Below, in pieces: positions 42,755-51,428 of a stretch of 64,000 nt of DNA. The stretch is from Confluentibacter lentus. Lineage in GTDB: Bacteria > Bacteroidota > Bacteroidia > Flavobacteriales > Flavobacteriaceae. The notes beneath the pieces were generated by a model, which saw only the letters and a list, made by a program, of their open reading frames with translations, was not told the origin of the DNA and searched no databases. The first letter of the stretch is position 1. Every line of letters begins with the position of its first letter. The position numbers and the translations under genes were made by a program. The DNA lies in the NCBI RefSeq assembly GCF_002806995.1, contig NZ_NIHE01000003.1:425540-489539 (forward strand), read 5' to 3'.

Positions 42755-43243
42755 TTAATTTTTTAAATCTCTAGGAAAGATGGTTTTGATGGTTTTACCT
42801 TTTTTTAGATCATTCCAATCCTGTATATCAAATTCAATGATAACAACGCCACAAGTTGGTACATTATCAATATACCTGTCTCCATATTTATTTACGAAGA
42901 ATGTGATGGCGTGATTATGTCCAAAAACCATTAAGTGATTGATATCATTATTAGTCGATTTGATCGTACTTAATAACTTTTCTCCCGAGAAATCATACAA
43001 ATCATAATTGAATTTCAATAGGTTTGTATCAATATTTAGGTTTGAAATGAATAACTCGGCAGTTGTTTTAGCCCTATTAGCGTCGCTACTTATCACATAA
43101 TCAACACTTAGTCTACTATTTTTTAAAGTATTAGATACTAGCTTAGCATCTGTAAAACCTCTTGGTTCTAAAGGTCTTTCATGATCAATAACATCATGTT
43201 CCCATGATGATTTTGCATGCCTTATAATAAGTAATTTTTTCAT
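42755..43243 (-). CDS. sixA: SixA-like histidine phosphatase
   Basis: A 162-residue member of the histidine phosphatase superfamily; the phospho-histidine motif is IIRHAKSSWEHD (residues 6-17), with HERPLEPRG and the second histidine in VFGHNHAITFFVN. SixA in E. coli removes phosphate from ArcB, but Bacteroidetes proteins of this type have unproven targets. It lies 185 bp upstream of ppk1 on the same strand. Two tandem palindromes 20-55 bp before its start suggest specific transcriptional control. Confidence 0.9.
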   Translation of the reverse strand: MKKLLIIRHAKSSWEHDVIDHERPLEPRGFTDAKLVSNTLKNSRLSVDYVISSDANRAKTTAELFISNLNIDTNLLKFNYDLYDFSGEKLLSTIKSTNNDINHLMVFGHNHAITFFVNKYGDRYIDNVPTCGVVIIEFDIQDWNDLKKGKTIKTIFPRDLKN

Positions 43244-43262
43244 GTAATTCGATTAAAAGCAA

Positions 43263-43297
43263 TTTTTATCGATAAAAAGTTGTTTTTATCGATAAAA
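43263..43297. promoter_or_regulatory. Two tandem ATCGAT-centred palindromes upstream of sixA
   Basis: TTTTTATCGATAAAAA (43263-43278) and TTTTATCGATAAAA (43284-43297) are perfect palindromes with centres exactly 20 bp apart, close to two helical turns. They begin 20 bp upstream of the sixA start codon. They look like a paired operator for a dimeric regulator. Confidence 0.6.
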
Positions 43298-43299
43298 TT

Positions 43300-43706
43300 C
43301 GATTTATTTGCGTAAATAAGTTAAACAATTTAAAACAAAAAAATTAATGGAGAAAAGATAAGAGGTAAAAAAACAATTTAATGACTTATGAAGAATAGAT
43401 GTATTGCATAGAATTAACGTTATTCTGTAACATGTTTTCTTTTTGTCGAATATATAAGTGATTTGACATTTATTTTTGATTTAATTACAACATATACGTT
43501 GCTTTGTTTCACATATATAATTGAAAGTTATGATCCCAAATCTAATTTCAGATATCGAAACATTTTAAAAAATGTTTTTTCCCTCACTGTTTTTCCCTCA
43601 AAAACTTTTTACTGTTAATACTAACATTAAACGAAATTGTAATTATGCTAATTAAAGCATAACTAGGTTTCAATAAAATGCTTTTAAAATTTAAAAAATA
43701 AACTTT
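43300..43706. other. Long AT-rich intergenic region before the T9SS locus
   Basis: About 400 bp without a gene. A TATTTTTG box (43471-43478) fits the -7 consensus on the plus strand, though the nearest TTG gives a spacer of about 25 bp, so it is doubtful. If used, the mRNA leader to the ATG at 43707 would be about 220 nt. A 12-codon open frame at 43530 has no supporting feature. No repeat or RNA gene is recognised. Confidence 0.3.
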
Positions 43707-44249
43707 TTGACCATGATAAATAAATCGAAATCCGCACTTTACCAATGTATATTTTCTATTAGCACGTTTTTGCTTTGCATAAGCCAATTGATAGCCCAAG
43801 AGAATGGATTTTACGAGATTGAAATAAATAGTCCCATTTCTACAGAAAGTTTAAACAAAGCAACCAAAAGTGATAATAGTGAGTTTTATGATTTAACCTA
43901 CAAACTTCTCCCTACTGTTTATGTTGAAAATAACAATATAAATCTGGGAGGAAATTCTGGTTATGATAATCTACCTATAACTAAGCTTACATTTCATGAT
44001 ACCAAATCATTTAATATTTTAAATCAGGCTAAATCAGAATTCAATAATGTTGAATTAATGACCATTAAAGTATTAACTGCAAACGATTTAAGCAATCGGA
44101 TAGATTTAACTGATGTGAGGGGCTTAAACCAACTAAAGTACATTTATATTGAATGCTATTTTGAATGTGCAGAATCTCAAATTAAGGCATTTATAACACT
44201 AGACAATCCAGATGTTAGGTTTTTTTATAAAGTAAATAAACCATCATAA
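43707..44249 (+). CDS. Secreted protein of unknown function preceding the T9SS cargo gene
   Basis: A 180-residue protein with a signal peptide (MINKSKSALYQCIFSISTF followed by LLCISQLIAQ). The mature part is a single polar, beta-rich domain (EIEINSPISTESLNKATKSD, DNLPITKLTFHDTKSF, VRFFYKVNKPS) with two cysteines near the end (ECYFECAES). I do not recognise the family. It is 37 bp upstream of the giant repeat protein and probably co-transcribed, so it may help that protein or its export, but this is inference from position only. Confidence 0.6.
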   Translation: MTMINKSKSALYQCIFSISTFLLCISQLIAQENGFYEIEINSPISTESLNKATKSDNSEFYDLTYKLLPTVYVENNNINLGGNSGYDNLPITKLTFHDTKSFNILNQAKSEFNNVELMTIKVLTANDLSNRIDLTDVRGLNQLKYIYIECYFECAESQIKAFITLDNPDVRFFYKVNKPS

Positions 44250-44286
44250 TAAGCAAAAGCATAAAATCCATTATAAAGATTTAAAC

Positions 44287-47200
44287 ATGAAAAAACTTTA
44301 CCCCAGAAAAATATTTGCAAATAAAAAATCAATCAAATTGATGTTGTTTGCTTTTTTACTTATAAGTGGTATTTATAATAGTTATAGCCAAATTGTAGTA
44401 CCTTTTGCGCCCAGACCTTCCAAAGACACTCCTCCTAAAACAAATTATACCATAAAGGGTGATTTCACCATGGCTGGCAATACTAATATGCAATTAGCTG
44501 GTTTTCAATATCCTACAAACCAACACAATGGCAACGACATGAAATATGTGGATGTTGATGATGATCCTAATACATGGAATTCGTCTTCTGCCTTTTTAAA
44601 TTTTTCTCAAGAAAATGGGGCCATTCCAGAGTGTTCCAATATCATATATGCAGGCATATATTGGACGGGAAGAGCTTTTGGTGATAACCAAACGGATACT
44701 AACACATTTCAAGTCACCAAAAATGTTCCTACTGGTAATACTACTACCCAGCAAGTAAGCAATACCAATATAGATATACGTGATAATGATAATATTGATA
44801 ATACAAATTACAGCTTAGATATATCTACTGTAGGTAATGGAAATGGCTACACAGAGTTTACATTTACATCATCAGGTTCTGGTGATATTGTAAGATTTAG
44901 ATATTATAATGACAATAATACGAATGTTCAAGTATCTAGAAATAATGGCGGTTTTACTGTAGTTACTGGTAGTTATAGTGGTAATGGTAGTCAGTATTTT
45001 CAATTAAACACTGCATATCAAATATTTTCAGATTCAAATTACACGCTTCAAGTAAGCAGATTAAGAAAAAATAATCAAGCAAGAGCTTTTGTAAATGTTA
45101 CATACAATCAAATTGTCCCAGAAACGATTGCTGTAACAAAGAATTTTGATAAACGCAAAGTTTTAATAAAAGGCCCTTTATCTTCTACATACGAAGAATT
45201 AAACGCAGAGGGTATTGCATTTCCAAATACAGAATATGGAAAAATGTTTTCTGCGTATGCAGATGTTACAGAATATGTAAAACAAAATGGTATTGGTAAT
45301 TATTTTGTTGCTGATATAGCCCTAAGAGAAGGAAATGTAGATGGTACAGGTTTTTATGGTGGCTGGGGCATGGTGGTAGTCTACGAAAACTCTAAAATGA
45401 AATGGCGAGACATTACCGTTTTTGATGGTCATGCTTATGTAAGAACACCTGGTACCAATGAAAATCTTTTCTTTAATCTTCCTGTTTCTGGATTTAATGC
45501 CGTACAAAATGGTGCTGTGAATTTAAAACTTGGACTCATGGCTGGTGAAGGTGACATCAATTATTCAGGAGATTATTTCCAAATGTTAAGGCAAGATACT
45601 AATACTTGGGAATCCTTAAGCCATAGTAATAATATTGCTACCAACTTTTTTAATTCATCAATTTTAACAGGTGGAAACACAAGAAATCCAAATTATAACA
45701 ACAATACCGGTTTAGATATTGTCATGTTTGATGTTGATAATGCTAACAATAAATTTATAACCAACAATCAAACATCCACATCATTCAGATATGGCTCCTT
45801 AACAGATACTTATATCATTTTTAATTTATCATTTTCTGTTGATGCCTACATTCCTGAATCTGAAGGCGTCTTAACGACTACTTCTATTAATGGCAATCCA
45901 AACCCACCAAGTCAGTCATTAGAACCAGGAGGCTATGCAGATTATAAAATTGAAATTAAAAATAAAGGAACTGAAGCTTTAAATAATACGGTCATCACCA
46001 TACCATTACCAGCTTCAGTAAATCCAACTGATTTAAATATAGTTTACAATACCTATGCACCTTTTTCAACAGCTAATGTACCGACTTATGATGCTAGTTT
46101 GGGTGCAAATGGATCGATTGTTTGGAATCTTGGTACGCTACCTGTTCCCACAAACAATGATACTGTGTTGGCTGATATTGGATTTAGACTTACTGCTACA
46201 ACAAATTGTACCGTATTAAGTAATCCTGCTATTGGCTCAAATATTAGCTTAAATGGAACTATTACTGGTATCGGTGCTATATCTAGCATTCCTTTCAATA
46301 GTAATTTAATTCAAGGGTACCAAACTTCTGGTCTATGTGTAGGAGAGCCCATTCCTACTCCAAGCATTATAATTATAGATTCCGATGATTATGTAAATCA
46401 ACCACCAACAGCCTCAAATCCATCGCCTATTAATGTTGAGTGCTTTGGAAATATTCCTGAACCAGATGTAAGCGTGGTTATAGATGAAGCCGATAACTCA
46501 GGAATACCCCCTATTATTGCTTTTGTTTCGGATGTCTCTGACAATGGAACAAATCCTGAAATAATTACAAGAACCTATAGTGTTACAGATGATTGTGGAA
46601 ACTCAATTAACGTTATACAAACCATTACTATTCAAGATGTTACTCCACCTACAATAATATGCCCTGCTGATATTTCTATATCTGCTAATGCTGGATTATG
46701 TGAGGCCTCTAATGTTAACATAGTGGCTCCAACGGCTACCGATAACTGTGCCACAACGTTTACATTTACGGGTACACGTTCTGATAATTTAGCTTTAACA
46801 GCTCCATATCCTGTTGGAACAACAACGATAACATGGATCGCTAACGATGGGTCTAATGATAGTCTTGCTTGTACCCAAAATATAATTATTAACGATACAA
46901 CTGATCCCGTTGCACCAACCCTTGCCGATATAACCGGGGAGTGTTCCGTGACCGCTACCGCTCCAACCACGACCGATAACTGTGCTGGGACAATAACTGC
47001 TACAACTACAGACCCTTTGACCTATACAACACAAGGTACATTTACAATAAACTGGACCTTTGATGATGGCAATGGAAACAGCATCACCGTTCAACAGAAC
47101 GTGATCGTGGACGATACAACAGACCCGGTTGCTCCAATCCTAGCGGATTTAACCGGTGAGTGTTCCGTGACAGCTACCGCCCCGACAACGACCGATAACT

Positions 47201-50200
47201 GTGCTGGGACAATAACTGCTACAACTACAGACCCATTGACCTATTCAACACAAGGTACGTTTGTCATCAACTGGACCTTTGATGACGGAAACGGTAACAG
47301 TATTACCGTTCAACAGAACGTGATCGTGGACGATACAACAGACCCGGTTGCGCCAACCCTTGCCGACCTAACGGGAGAATGTTCCGTGACCGCTATCGCC
47401 CCGACCACGACCGATAACTGTGCTGGGACAATAACTGCTACAACTACAGACCCATTGACCTATTCGACACAAGGTACATTTGTCATAAACTGGACATTTG
47501 ATGATGGAAACGGTAACAGTATCATCGTGCCACAAAATGTAATAGTGGACGATACAACTGATCCCGTTGCGCCTACCTTGGCCGATATAACCGCGGAGTG
47601 TTCGGTGACAGCTACCATACCTACTATAGTGGATGATTGTAATGGTTCTATAATCGCAGCGACGACTACCGACCCATTGACCTATTCGACACAAGGTACG
47701 TTTGTCATCAACTGGACATTTGATGATGGAAACGGTAACAGTATTACCGTTCAACAGAACGTGATTATTGATGACACAACAAATCCTGTTGCGCCAACCC
47801 TTGCCGACCTAACGGGAGAATGTTCCGTGACCGCTACCGCTCCAACCACGACCGATAACTGTGCTGGGACAATAACTGCTACAACTACAGACCCTTTGAC
47901 CTATACAACACAAGGTACATTTACAATAAACTGGACCTTTGATGATGGCAATGGAAACAGCATCACCGTTCAACAGAACGTGATTATTGATGACACAACA
48001 AATCCCGTTGCTCCAATCCTAGCGGATTTAACCGGTGAGTGTTCCGTGACAGCTATTGCCCCGACAACGACCGATAACTGTGCGGGAACCATTACGGGGA
48101 CAACTACAGACCCATTGACCTATTCAACACAAGGTACGTTTGTCATAAACTGGACATTTGATGACGGAAACGGTAACAGTATTACCGTTCAACAGAACGT
48201 GATCGTGGACGATACAACAGACCCGGTTGCGCCAACCCTTGCCGACCTAACGGGAGAATGTTCCGTGACCGCTATCGCCCCGACCACGACCGATAACTGT
48301 GCTGGGACAATAACTGCTACAACTACAGACCCATTGACCTATTCGACACAAGGTACATTTGTCATAAACTGGACATTTGATGATGGAAACGGTAACAGCA
48401 TTACCGTTCAACAGAACGTGATCGTGGATGATGTAACTAATCCAATGTTTGTAGAAACTTTACCTAGTGACACAACTGTAGAATGCGACGATGTTCCAAT
48501 AGCCGAAACATTAACAGCTACTGATAATTGTGGGACGGCAACTGTCACTTTCAATGAAGTAAAAATTGATGGTAATTGTGCTTCTAATTACACTTTAGAA
48601 CGTACATGGACTGCTACTGATTCAGCTGGTTTAACAACCATTCATAAACAAACTATCATCGTTCAAGATACAACGGCTCCTGTATTGGTCTTACCTTTAA
48701 ATGCAACTGCGGAATGTAGCAACGATTTATCGCCTATATCGTTTGGTACCGCTACGGCTACAGATAATTGTGACGCAAATCCAATTATCACATTTACCGA
48801 TGTTGTAACTCAAGGCCCTTGCCCTGGAAGTACTAGTATCATTCGTACTTGGACAGCAACTGATGCTTGTGGTAATTCAGTTTCTGAAGATCAAATTATT
48901 TCAACTTCAGACACAACACCTCCAGTTTTTGTTGAAGAATTACCAGAAGACTTCACTGTTGAGTGTACTACGGTTCCTGCTGCTGAAACATTAACTGCGA
49001 CAGATAATTGCGGAACTGCTATTGTAACTTTTAGTGAAGTTAAAACTAACGGAAACTGTGCCAATAATTATATCATTTCACGTACGTGGACAGCAACTGA
49101 TGAATGTGGATTAACAACATCTTATACGCAAACTATTACCGTTCAAGATACTACCCCTCCAATGTTTATTGAAGATTTACCGGGTAATATTACTGTTGAA
49201 TGTGATGCCATTCCTGTTGCCGAAACATTAACTGCAACTGATAGTTGTGGTTCTGCTACGGTAACAGTAACAGATGTAAATACGGCTGGTTCTTGTCCGA
49301 ATAGCTATTCTATTGCACGTACTTGGACAGCAACAGACGCATGTGGCTTGACTACAACTCATACACAAATAATAACTGTGCAAGACACTAAAGCACCTAC
49401 TTTTGTTCAAGCATTACCGGGAAACATCACTGTTGAATGTGATGCCATTCCTAATGCACAAACATTAGCAGCCATTGATAATTGTGGAACAGCCACCGTA
49501 ACGGTAACCGATGTTAAAACTAATGGCGAGTGTCCAAATAGCTATACAATTGCTCGTACATGGACTGCTATTGATGAATGTGGATTGAGAACATCTCACA
49601 CTCAAATTATAACTGTTGAAGATACTAAAGCACCAACCATTACAACACCATTTGATGCTGTATTAAACGTGAGCTGTACTGATATTCCTGAAATTCCATC
49701 TTTACAATTTACCGATAGCTGTTCTGTTAATGTTACAGTAACTTTTGAGGAAACAAGTACATTTGATGAAACAGCATTTACTGATTATCAAATTGTAAGA
49801 ACATGGATCGCGACTGACGAATGTGGTAATTCAGATACATTTACCCAAACACTTAATGTGGCATTGGATGAAGTTGTTTCGCAAATTACAGCTGAAGATA
49901 GATGTTATGATGACGGTATCGTAGATTTAAACAGTTATTTAAGTGTAACCAATTTAAATGGCACTTGGGAGCTTATCCAAGGTGATCCAACAGCTACATT
50001 AATAGGTAGTTTATTTAACCCTACCACCCTAGAACTTAGCCAAGATTTTCTTCCAAGTGACGGTGGTATTGATTATGTATTTAGATATACAACAATCGAA
50101 AATGGCTGTGTAAGCGTTACAGAGTTAACAATGAATATCAATGCGGATTGCGCTGTATTACCTTGTGGTGAGAATGATGTTATAATATCTAAAGCAATAA

Positions 50201-50478
50201 CGCCTAATGGTGATGGTATAAATGAAACTTTTGATATTATGGGTATTGACTTATGCGGATTTGAAGCCAATGTTAAAATATTCAATCGTTGGGGTGCTTT
50301 AATGTTTGAGTCTGATAACTATCAAGTAGGTGAAAACCAAGGTTCATGGACTGGTAAAGCCAAATCATCTATTGGAAATGCTGAAACAGCACCAAATGGA
50401 ACATATTATTACATAGTTACATTAAAAAATAGTGGATTAAAACCATTTACAGGCCCAATTTACTTAGGAACCAAATAA
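44287..50478 (+). CDS. Giant T9SS-secreted repeat protein with type B sorting domain
   Basis: A 2063-residue cell-surface or secreted protein. Residues 1-34 form a signal peptide ending near NSYSQ. The N-terminal 700 residues contain a beta-rich region and a DUF11-like domain (PGGYADYKIEIKNKGTEALN). Residues about 869-1380 are seven nearly identical units of 73-74 residues, each with the core TFDDGNGNSITVQQNVIV; five or more related but diverged HYR-like units follow (about 1381-1810, ELPxDxTVEC with RTWTATDxCG). The end (about 1964-2063), with AITPNGDGINETFDI and NRWGALMFESDNY, is the gliding-motility-associated C-terminal domain (type B) that directs export by T9SS. PorP/SprF and PorE-like genes follow directly, as expected for type B cargo. 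Probably an adhesin. Confidence 0.9.
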   Translation: MKKLYPRKIFANKKSIKLMLFAFLLISGIYNSYSQIVVPFAPRPSKDTPPKTNYTIKGDFTMAGNTNMQLAGFQYPTNQHNGNDMKYVDVDDDPNTWNSSSAFLNFSQENGAIPECSNIIYAGIYWTGRAFGDNQTDTNTFQVTKNVPTGNTTTQQVSNTNIDIRDNDNIDNTNYSLDISTVGNGNGYTEFTFTSSGSGDIVRFRYYNDNNTNVQVSRNNGGFTVVTGSYSGNGSQYFQLNTAYQIFSDSNYTLQVSRLRKNNQARAFVNVTYNQIVPETIAVTKNFDKRKVLIKGPLSSTYEELNAEGIAFPNTEYGKMFSAYADVTEYVKQNGIGNYFVADIALREGNVDGTGFYGGWGMVVVYENSKMKWRDITVFDGHAYVRTPGTNENLFFNLPVSGFNAVQNGAVNLKLGLMAGEGDINYSGDYFQMLRQDTNTWESLSHSNNIATNFFNSSILTGGNTRNPNYNNNTGLDIVMFDVDNANNKFITNNQTSTSFRYGSLTDTYIIFNLSFSVDAYIPESEGVLTTTSINGNPNPPSQSLEPGGYADYKIEIKNKGTEALNNTVITIPLPASVNPTDLNIVYNTYAPFSTANVPTYDASLGANGSIVWNLGTLPVPTNNDTVLADIGFRLTATTNCTVLSNPAIGSNISLNGTITGIGAISSIPFNSNLIQGYQTSGLCVGEPIPTPSIIIIDSDDYVNQPPTASNPSPINVECFGNIPEPDVSVVIDEADNSGIPPIIAFVSDVSDNGTNPEIITRTYSVTDDCGNSINVIQTITIQDVTPPTIICPADISISANAGLCEASNVNIVAPTATDNCATTFTFTGTRSDNLALTAPYPVGTTTITWIANDGSNDSLACTQNIIINDTTDPVAPTLADITGECSVTATAPTTTDNCAGTITATTTDPLTYTTQGTFTINWTFDDGNGNSITVQQNVIVDDTTDPVAPILADLTGECSVTATAPTTTDNCAGTITATTTDPLTYSTQGTFVINWTFDDGNGNSITVQQNVIVDDTTDPVAPTLADLTGECSVTAIAPTTTDNCAGTITATTTDPLTYSTQGTFVINWTFDDGNGNSIIVPQNVIVDDTTDPVAPTLADITAECSVTATIPTIVDDCNGSIIAATTTDPLTYSTQGTFVINWTFDDGNGNSITVQQNVIIDDTTNPVAPTLADLTGECSVTATAPTTTDNCAGTITATTTDPLTYTTQGTFTINWTFDDGNGNSITVQQNVIIDDTTNPVAPILADLTGECSVTAIAPTTTDNCAGTITGTTTDPLTYSTQGTFVINWTFDDGNGNSITVQQNVIVDDTTDPVAPTLADLTGECSVTAIAPTTTDNCAGTITATTTDPLTYSTQGTFVINWTFDDGNGNSITVQQNVIVDDVTNPMFVETLPSDTTVECDDVPIAETLTATDNCGTATVTFNEVKIDGNCASNYTLERTWTATDSAGLTTIHKQTIIVQDTTAPVLVLPLNATAECSNDLSPISFGTATATDNCDANPIITFTDVVTQGPCPGSTSIIRTWTATDACGNSVSEDQIISTSDTTPPVFVEELPEDFTVECTTVPAAETLTATDNCGTAIVTFSEVKTNGNCANNYIISRTWTATDECGLTTSYTQTITVQDTTPPMFIEDLPGNITVECDAIPVAETLTATDSCGSATVTVTDVNTAGSCPNSYSIARTWTATDACGLTTTHTQIITVQDTKAPTFVQALPGNITVECDAIPNAQTLAAIDNCGTATVTVTDVKTNGECPNSYTIARTWTAIDECGLRTSHTQIITVEDTKAPTITTPFDAVLNVSCTDIPEIPSLQFTDSCSVNVTVTFEETSTFDETAFTDYQIVRTWIATDECGNSDTFTQTLNVALDEVVSQITAEDRCYDDGIVDLNSYLSVTNLNGTWELIQGDPTATLIGSLFNPTTLELSQDFLPSDGGIDYVFRYTTIENGCVSVTELTMNINADCAVLPCGENDVIISKAITPNGDGINETFDIMGIDLCGFEANVKIFNRWGALMFESDNYQVGENQGSWTGKAKSSIGNAETAPNGTYYYIVTLKNSGLKPFTGPIYLGTK
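46891..48426 (+). repeat. Seven tandem repeats of about 219 bp inside the giant surface-protein gene
   Basis: Units begin at 46891, 47110, 47329, 47548, 47770, 47989 and 48208 and are 219 bp, except the fourth at 222 bp. Protein-level variants show that units 1-2-3 resemble units 5-6-7 in order (YTTQGTFTINW in 1 and 5; PILADLTGEC in 2 and 6; PTLADLTGECSVTAIAP in 3 and 7), with a divergent fourth unit (IPTIVDDCNGSIIA) between them. Confidence 0.9.
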
Positions 50479-50490
50479 AATAATTAACCT

Positions 50491-51411
50491 ATGAAACTTA
50501 TAAAACATTACATAGTCACTTTAGCATTGTTTAGCTGTACGGTTACAATCGCGCAACAATTACCGCAATTTACACAGTACATGTATAACACGATATCTAT
50601 AAATCCTGCTTATGCTGGTAGTAGAGAAGCTCTAAGTATCATTGCGTTACATAGAAGTCAGTGGGTTGGTTTTGATGGTGGTCCCATTACCCAAACACTG
50701 TCTATTCATACGCCTTTAAGAAATGATAGAGTTGGTCTGGGGTTAACTTTTATTGAAGACGATTTAGGCCCGGAAAACTACTCCTATTTGTATGGTGACT
50801 TTTCGTATGCTATTCCGACAGGGAAAACAGGAAAACTGGCTTTTGGTATTAAAGGAGGGTTTACTCAATATAGCTTAGATGCAGATTTTAGGGAATACGA
50901 AAGTTTTGACCCACAAATTAGAGGAATTGAAAATCGTTGGTCACCAAATATTGGTTTAGGTGTTTATTATAGTACAAACAAATTCTATTTGGGTATTTCT
51001 GCCCCAAGGGTTTTAACCACTAATCTTAATAAAGAACAGGGTTTTGAAGCTTTAGAGCGTCTCAGTTATTATGGAACCGCCGGATATGTGGTAGATTTAA
51101 GTGAAGCCATAAAATTCAAACCTGCTATCATGGTTAAGGCAACCAATGGCGCTCCTGTATCTTATGATTTTACTGGCAATTTCTTATTTAATGAAAAGTT
51201 TTGGCTTGGTGCATCTTATAGACACAATAGAGAAACGGGCGCTATTGGAGGTTTAATAGATTTTCAAATATCCCGTCAATTACGTATCGGATATTCATAT
51301 GAAAAACCTATTTCTGATATTAGAGCTTATACAAGTGGAACTCATGAAGCTTTGCTTATTTATGAATTCAAATTCTTAAGCTCTAAGTTAAAATCACCTA
51401 GATACTTCTAA
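50491..51411 (+). CDS. sprF: PorP/SprF family type IX secretion protein
   Basis: A 306-residue outer-membrane barrel with signal peptide MKLIKHYIVTLALFSCTVTIA. The start of the mature part, QQLPQFTQYMYNTISINPAYAG, and RSQWVGFDGGP and HTPLRNDRVGLGLTF are diagnostic of PorP/SprF. In Flavobacterium johnsoniae SprF is needed for secretion and surface attachment of SprB, a type B cargo; here it is 12 bp after a cargo with the same type of sorting domain, so it is its likely partner. The last strand ends with an aromatic residue (SPRYF). Confidence 0.93.
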   Translation: MKLIKHYIVTLALFSCTVTIAQQLPQFTQYMYNTISINPAYAGSREALSIIALHRSQWVGFDGGPITQTLSIHTPLRNDRVGLGLTFIEDDLGPENYSYLYGDFSYAIPTGKTGKLAFGIKGGFTQYSLDADFREYESFDPQIRGIENRWSPNIGLGVYYSTNKFYLGISAPRVLTTNLNKEQGFEALERLSYYGTAGYVVDLSEAIKFKPAIMVKATNGAPVSYDFTGNFLFNEKFWLGASYRHNRETGAIGGLIDFQISRQLRIGYSYEKPISDIRAYTSGTHEALLIYEFKFLSSKLKSPRYF

Positions 51412-51428
51412 AAAAGAATCAATCAACT

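Noticed and set aside
46632..47754. Cysteine- and glycine-rich antisense frames in the giant protein gene
   Set aside because: They repeat with the 219-bp units and are the complement of the threonine-rich repeat; no signal or start context.
46891..48426. Regular repeats as a possible CRISPR array
   Set aside because: Units are 219 bp with no unique spacers and keep an open reading frame with protein-level conservation.
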